NCBI GenBank assembly: GCA_013365325.1
Contig: JABVXV010000001.1
Coordinates: 1,426,001-1,490,000, forward strand
Origin: Dipetalonema caudispina
Lineage: Eukaryota > Nematoda > Chromadorea > Rhabditida > Onchocercidae
Reading direction: 5' to 3'
DNA: 64,000 nt
The position numbers and the translations under genes were made by a program. Positions within the stretch are counted from its first letter, which is position 1. Every line of letters begins with the position of its first letter. The notes below the pieces were generated by a model. It had not been told where the DNA came from, made no database searches, and was given only the letters and a program-made list of their open reading frames with translations. Shown here in pieces: positions 57,501-64,000 of this stretch.

Positions 57501-58963
57501 CTTCCCGGTATTATTTTGCCTAAAAACTAATCCATACATAGATGAATGATAGAGGGATAAGCAATATTGCTCCACTAACAACACATTTTAAATTAAAACG
57601 TGTAACAATATTGAATAATTTCACTGGACTTAATCATGCAAATCAGGAAGAAACTATATTAATAGCTGTAACTGGACAATACAAATGCTCTAAATCTGAG
57701 TAATGCTGTTTTCACGTCTAAAATTACGAGCAAACTAATAAAATGTGAGATATACCGTAATAGATCAGCGTAGCATCATCAAAAAACATGCAACACACTA
57801 TGTCATCACTTCAACACACACACACACACTTTTCGTACCACCCATCCACCCATTCAGGACGAGTTGCTGATCGAACTGTATAATCAACATACGTCTGAAT
57901 ATTATTCGTCTAGAATAGCCATTATGAAATAATTGCGTCCTCCATCGTAATAATTAGTATTATTACAATATAGCATTATTATATTGGCTGTAAATGATGT
58001 TGGATGAGTTAACTATTACTGAATGTCATATTTAGATACAGTATATAATAAGTTAATGTTATATTTAAATATGGTAGATACAGGATATGACAAGTATCTT
58101 AAGCATTGTTTTAAATTAGCTATATGGTCAAGTGGACATACAATTTACATAAGTAACAGTATAGGAATCATTGAACCCGTTAAATATGCGATAAACAAAT
58201 TGATTGAATAGATGCATTATTTTAAGTCACATTTTCTATCATAAACAATAGAATGAGTCTTTTACACAAAACAAAATAAAATTCTAACGAGAAACAATAC
58301 AAACTTAATGCACCTCCAAAGAGTGACAAGTTTGGAATTATTATTCCTCCTCGGTTGACGTATAGACCGGTCTCCTCTCTATTTTGATACACCATCCATT
58401 TTTGGGACCTCAACAGAGTTATGCAAAAGATAAATGATAAAGAATGTTTGTGAATGGTAGAGAAGTAAAATTCAGTTGAAAATAACATGTAAGAGACTTT
58501 TAAAATTATCAAAAGAATCTGAAATTAGACAGAAAAGACAGGATCGATGTAAGTCACCTCGATTTCTCTCCAATGATGATAATGAAGAAGAACACAAAGA
58601 AATGAGAGGAAATAGAAGAGAAGAATGGAAAGGGTTAGGAATCAAATTGCCAATAGTATTCAGATCTGCGCGCTATTACAAGTCTTGAATTGATGTGTTG
58701 GCATTTGGGATTACTTATCAAGAATTGAAAGGATGTCGGTTTATTAGGGCCTAATTGTCGGTATAATGCTATCTCTTTGATCTCCTTATCAATTGACCTT
58801 GTTTAGATTTTTAGAAATAGGAAGATAAGATTGGCTTATGTCCCATCATAAGTGCTGTAATTTATGGTTGCAGTATAGGGTGCTAATGAAATTACGATTA
58901 CTATTTGCTGGAGTAAAGAATTTCATTGATTTGTAGGTAAATCGGGTGAATTGGCTAATATCG
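57501..58963. other. Short divergent promoter region between atp-1 and rab-8
   Basis: About 1.46 kb between two divergently transcribed housekeeping genes, so it should contain both promoters. A (CA)n run lies at about 57815-57830. A GATTTGTAG at 58928-58936, 27 bases before the rab-8 ATG, is a candidate spliced-leader acceptor. A 70-codon Arg/Lys/Glu-rich open stretch (58476-58688, +) is not supported as a gene. Confidence 0.5.
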
Positions 58964-60594
58964 ATGGCCAAATCCTACGATTATCTCTTCAAGGTTCGTT
59001 GCTATTATCATTCGTTAATTCGAGATTTGATCCAGAGATCAGTTAGTTAGAATACTGGAATGAACACATGATGGGATTGGATCCTTTCAAAGAATTGTTA
59101 AGGTGATTCGCTTTCAGTGCGTCAATGATAGCATAACCGGAAGTTGATACTGAGAAACTCTCATGAGAGGCTTGAAAATTCCAACTCTTCCATTCATATT
59201 TATGTTTTCAGATGACCGTAGATAAATTCATTGTTTCACAAGAAAAAGATCGGATTTAAAAGTATCCTGAATGAATTATATACTGCCAGCTAATGAAATC
59301 TCATATAACCTCTTCTTTTAAGCTACTTCTTATTGGAGATTCTGGTGTTGGAAAGACATGTGTGTTGTTTCGATTCTCGGATGATTCTTTCAACAATTCA
59401 TTCATTTCCACTATCGGTAATTGTTTCTCTACATTGTTTTTATAAATTTACATCAAGATGGCTCTGTGGTATTGATTTATCGAAGAAATAAATATTTAAG
59501 GTATTGATTTCAAGATACGAACGATAGAATTGGATGGAAAGAAAATCAAACTGCAGATATGGTATGTCTTACTTACATTTCCTTATATGATGATTTATTC
59601 ACCGTTAAAATTCTTATCAAGATCATTTGCATATGAGTGCATTATTTTCGATTTTACCCAGACACTTCAGCCATATATTCTTCTTTATGTCAACGTTTTA
59701 ATTCAAGACCTATCTACTAGTCTATTTACTCAGCCTGCTGCCCTTGCAATAATTGGAATATTATCCTTATTATTTTCATTCGAATCTGATGTATTAGTGA
59801 TTTTTTTCAGGGATACTGCTGGTCAAGAACGGTTTAGAACAATTACGACCGCTTACTATCGAGGTGCTATGGTAAGGTTACACTGATTTTTTCTTCACTT
59901 TGAAACTGCTTCATATTGCATTATTGCTGATTAAATAATTGTAAAAAATATAATTTAAAGGGGATTATGTTGGTTTACGACATAACAAATGAGAAATCAT
60001 TCGATAATATAAAAAATTGGATTCGAAATATCGAGGAACATGCATCGTCGGATGTGGATCGAATGATTATCGGTAATAAATGCGATGTTGAAGAAAGGAG
60101 ACAGGTATCACGAGAGCGTGGTGAACAGGTCAGTTGACCTTCTCGTGTTGCTTTGCTATTGAGGGTCCCAATAATTTTGCTGAGCGTTTCAAATTAAAGG
60201 AAGAAGTATATGAAGATATCTGCGCTCATGTTCACCTTGAGCCAGTTAAAACCATACTCCTTCTAGTCAACTATATTCTCATGCAAAGAGGATATAGAAT
60301 TAAAGCTTAAGTGGAGTCGGCATAATAGCTAACTCATTATTGAGACGACTTCTGAACGATCATATGCTTATATTGCAGCTGGCTATAGAATACGGTACAA
60401 AATTTATGGAAACATCGGCCAAAGCTAATATCAATGTTGAGGAAGCGTTCTTCACGTTGGCCCGTGATATAAAATTGAAAACAGAACGTGCATCACAACA
60501 AAACACTACTCAGAATACTGGTCGAATAACGGTCCACCAAACGCCGAAAAAAAGTCCTTCACTCTTTTCGGGTTGGAGATGCTCACTTGTTTAG
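58964..60594 (+). CDS. rab-8: Rab8 small GTPase
   Basis: Six exons: 58964-58993, 59323-59416, 59501-59561, 59811-59871, 59961-60128, 60379-60594. Phases close to 209 residues. The start [10 protein letters not shown] matches the Rab8/Rab10 N-terminus, with P-loop GDSGVGKTC (15-23), effector region [44 protein letters not shown] and ETSAKAN. After GERGEQLAIEYG the conserved part matches Rab8 closely; the last 40 residues are divergent and end in CSLV, a CaaX-type prenylation signal like the CVLL of mammalian Rab8. Rab8 directs post-Golgi and recycling traffic to the plasma membrane and cilium. The first exon carries just ten codons and would be missed by length-based gene finding. Some chance remains of a small intron inside the last exon. 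Confidence 0.94.
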
Positions 60595-63069
60595 TAGCAA
60601 CTTACCCTATTGTTTTTTGTTATAACAGCCACATTGCGATGAGGCAATTAATCACTGTTTTACTTATACATGCGGGTCTTCATAATGTATCCTTTGACGT
60701 AAAAATGCCTTCCAAGCCCGTATTTTTGTGCTTTCAAGTTATTGCATTTTTCAACAGTAGTTATCATGAGCCCCGAATTTATTTATATTTAAATCTCGGG
60801 TATCTTTAGGTAGTGGATGATATTTTAGTTGCTGTTTACCTTAATCTACCATGATAGCATGCTTGATTCACACAATGTCAAAAGTACATTTCCCGCACTT
60901 TGTGGTCTCTTGAACCTTTACTCACGTTTAAGCAATTCTTTATTGTCACTTCGTCTGTTATAAGAGACTTAAAATATTTCCCTCTTCCATCCTCCTGACT
61001 AGGCTTTAAATTTATATTTCAAAACGATATCTTATCGTAAATAATGCGGAAAAATTGAGACTGTTCCAGAAGCAAAACAGGGGATATCGCCCTAAATTAT
61101 GACCTGTTCTTAGAATAGTTCCATAAACTCGACTCTCAAAGATTACGGAGATTCATTTCCTCAGTGGTAACTTTTTTGCGCTGCAATCCTGCTCTACAAT
61201 AGCCATTACCGCTGATCAGAGGATAGAATCTGACAATAAAGCAGGCTATACATCTACCACTGAAATCAGATTTAACGATGTCTTTTCATCGTTAAGGTGA
61301 GCCGATGTAGAGATCGCGAAAAGCTAAACATCGGTCGGAGAAGAAATACTGGTAATCATAATGTTGTACAAATGTAATGACCACTGCATTTATGTCATAT
61401 AATTAGACATAAGCTGTACCTGATGTATAAATACTATTTCTAGACTTATTCATCATTGTTTGTATCTCGAAAATCCAATCAATTTGACGGTCTTACTTTT
61501 TTCTTCTTTTATTAAAACTTTTATGGCGTTGGGCAACACAAATCCATCTCACGGAATGCGCGAGAGTTAACAATCCCGGAACTCAAAAGACACTTAGATA
61601 CAAAATCACAAGTATAACCTAAACTGTATAACCAAATATTTTTGGCAACAGCGAGCACTACGATGTTTGATTGGGAAATTAACGCGATTTTTATTATTAA
61701 TCGGTTATATATCATCCATGTATTGATCGATGCACTTCCAACTTCGTCAGTTGATACTTTTAATTTTTCACTGTGCTTATATATAGTTAACCAGCATATA
61801 CACAAATATATAACACGGAAGCGAGGAAACATTCCATGACACTTAAACAGATAAGAAATACAAAGACGATCACCCGTGGCGTGTTAGGAGGCATAATGCA
61901 AATAAATATAAGACCATGCCTTTTATGATCTCATCGCGGAAAGAACTAAGATGAATGAATTTTAATTTTTCTCTACATGTACAGAAGGAAAAATTTCCCT
62001 TCGCCACTGGTCTAATAAATACGACATACGATTAACGCTATCATTTGAAAACGATTCGCTATGAGAATATAAAGTATTAAAACATAGCGAAGTTAGCAGC
62101 TAAATTCTATTCTACTTTATGTGAAGCATCCAGGAATTTTAATTTTTTGCCAAATTACAATATGAAGGTAAGTTTTGTCGTTTGAACCCTAGCAAGTTAT
62201 TAACACTGGGAGAAATATAGGACCAGCAAGCACCGAAATGAATTTTACCGCAAAAAAGCAACTCTGGACGCATGTATAAAGACGTGCGAATTTAAACAAT
62301 TCAAGAGATTTAAAAAGCTCATAAAAATAAATGAAGCGGAGGGCATCACCGTCGTTTCAGTGAAGCGCATGATTACACAAAGTGTGAATAAAGAACATCA
62401 TGAATCAAGTTGAAGCTAGGCTTAAAGCTTCTATAATTGGATATCGTAGAGTTCGGAAAATAAATTATTGATTTACGGCAAATCCAGCAATCGAGCAATA
62501 CAAAGGTTAAACTATATGCAGCTCAAATCCCATCAAAAAGAGTTCCATGAAAAGAAATATGGAGTGAATTCAAAAGTGAAGTAATCGAGGACCTCTAAAA
62601 TTCCTAGACTATTTCAGTTTTTTACATTTCAGCCACTGGACTCAAGCAGAAATCTTGATATGCCCGCGCTCCTCGTTCAAATTAGTCAAGAAAATAATAC
62701 AGCAAGGCAGATCAGATAACTGGTTTCTTCATGATGCATATCGAATTTTAATACTACGGAAGTCCACAGTGCCAATCGTTCATTCCAATTCATCCACTGA
62801 CCAGGCTGTTGACGTTTCACAAATATAATACTAAAGATGGTACAGCATCCTAAAGCTTTTTAAAAGATATCGAAACGAACAGATGGAAGCATTCATACAG
62901 TCAGGAGCCTGCTGATCAATGTCATTCGTCATTCCTGCGGTTCCTTACCTAGCCGTCGAAGTCGCACTGAAAACAGAAAGTAATTTTCTTAATTTATGAG
63001 ATTTAAAAGTCCTGAATCTCAAATGCAAGTATTGGAATACTACATACAATGGAAATTCTATAGAGCTCT
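60595..63069. other. Intergenic between convergent genes
   Basis: Lies between rab-8 (+) and tropomodulin (-), so it holds both 3' UTRs. A 103-codon minus-strand open stretch (61521-61832) shows no family features. Nothing else recognised. Confidence 0.5.
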
Positions 63070-63918
63070 CTAATGCTGATAATGGAACCAACGTCTTTCA
63101 TAATTTCGTTCAAGGGCTTCCGAAACTCGATGACGTGCTTCCATTGATTGAAAGGATACACCAACACGCAGTAATGATTCATTCTCCTCTACTGTAAGCA
63201 TCATGTCCATTTCTATTTGATTTCCTAACACGCTTGCTCGCTGAAAACAGAAAATGAAAAGGCAAGCTTTCCAGAAACAAATGAGTCCAAACGAATTATA
63301 GTGCACCGATAAATTTTCTTCATTACATATATATATCCTGTTTTATACGTACCTCAAAAAAATTAAATTTAATGAGGGTAGAGAAGTGAAAATAACTAAA
63401 CTACCAGTGCATAATTGGGGAAAAGATCATAAAATCGGAAGAAAAGGAAAATGAACATTTCAATTATGGAATGTTCGTTTTTCCGTTCTCCTCCAGAAGT
63501 GATTCAGAGTAGCTATCAAATGGATAAAAGTAACGGTAATTTAACTGTCGTTGTTGTCAGCCCTCACTGGAAAGCAAAGGTTCATTCAAACCAAACTAAT
63601 GGATCTGGCCATGAATTTGAAATGATTGTTAAAAATAATTCAAAAGAGAAAAAATCACCACCATTTGATTTATTGCAGAAACTTTGGTGCGTAACCCACA
63701 ACGAAAAAAGATATGGAATAAAGAGTGAAACCTGAAAAAACTGAGAAGCAGTTCTGGAGTAAAAGAAGGAATACCTGATTTTCAGCATGAAATTCGGTCA
63801 GGTTTTGGGTGACAAGCGTAGCACGTAGTAATTTTGCCAGTAGTTCCGGTGTAATAAAATTCGATTCAATATTCAAAACGCGTAGTGATGGTGACGTTTC
63901 TAACAATTCAACCAGCCC
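63070..63918 (-). CDS. tmod: Tropomodulin, C-terminal two exons (gene continues beyond the right edge)
   Basis: Two minus-strand exons, 63918-63775 and 63240-63070, joined in phase 0, giving the last 104 residues. They read as the end of the leucine-rich repeat domain of tropomodulin: SLRVLNIESNFITPELLAKL (family: TLKSLNVESNFISGxG), NLTEFHAENQ (family: LIELRIDNQ), then VLGNQIEMDMMLTVEENESL (family: PLGNKVEMEIASMLEKNTTL) and LRVGVSFQSMEARHRVSEAL. Tropomodulin caps actin pointed ends with tropomyosin in sarcomeres and membranes. Family length is about 350-400 residues, so roughly the first three quarters lie to the right of the window. C. elegans has the relatives unc-94 and tmd-2; I cannot tell which this is. 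Confidence 0.88.
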
Positions 63919-64000
63919 CTAAAAAATATTTAAGGATATGACTAGGTAGGGTTTTTTGACTGTAAAAATGAACTGGCGATTGACTGCAAGAGATTCGAGA
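63919..64000 (-). other. Intron of the tropomodulin gene at the window edge
   Basis: Sequence upstream (on the minus strand) of the TTTTTTAG acceptor at 63918. No exon recognised in these last 82 bases. Confidence 0.6.

Noticed and set aside
61521..61832. 103-codon minus-strand stretch between rab-8 and tropomodulin
   Set aside because: No domain and no splice partners; lies where two 3' UTRs converge.

Overview
The window is eukaryotic nuclear DNA, almost certainly from a parasitic nematode. Genes are broken into many short exons with GT-AG introns, the sequence is AT-rich, TTTCAG/TTTTAG acceptor-like sites lie a few bases upstream of several start codons (as expected for spliced-leader addition), and the best-conserved proteins read as nematode orthologues. 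Introns and intergenic gaps are longer than is usual in Caenorhabditis, which fits a filarial or other clade III worm; that placement is inference. I see no bacterial operon, CRISPR array, virus or intact transposon.

Layout, left to right: a doubtful exon at the left edge (77-293, +); a CSK-type SH2-tyrosine kinase (3109-6510, -); a small cysteine-rich protein I do not recognise (10108-11498, +); a LAPTM4-like lysosomal membrane protein (12731-14538, -); a PNRC/EDC1-like decapping-motif protein carrying 19 tandem eight-residue repeats (17515-19697, +); a REV7/MAD2L2 HORMA protein (25122-26535, -); a calponin-homology protein (29207-34059, -); orphan exon-like stretches at 35.3-36.3 kb (-); the hnRNP Q/R (SYNCRIP) orthologue with three RRMs and an RGG tail (45147-51688, +); mitochondrial ATP synthase alpha (54069-57500, -); Rab8 (58964-60594, +); and the last two exons of a tropomodulin that enters from beyond the right edge (63070-63918, -).

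Exon boundaries were derived by hand by requiring splice signals, matching reading phase across each junction and, where possible, fit to the protein family. For ten genes all phases close exactly (the coding length is a multiple of three), which is strong internal support. The genes do not form one pathway: they are dispersed housekeeping and cytoskeletal genes on alternating strands. From memory, the C. elegans orthologues csk-1, hrpr-1, atp-1, rab-8 and unc-94 all lie on chromosome I, so the window looks like a piece of the same ancestral chromosome.

The points most worth following are the PNRC/EDC1-like gene with its long repeat array, the Src-length activation loop with a tyrosine in the CSK orthologue, a duplicated SH2 exon that fits in phase as an alternative exon, a duplicated terminal exon in the calponin-like gene, the REV7 orthologue, and the unrecognised cysteine-rich protein.
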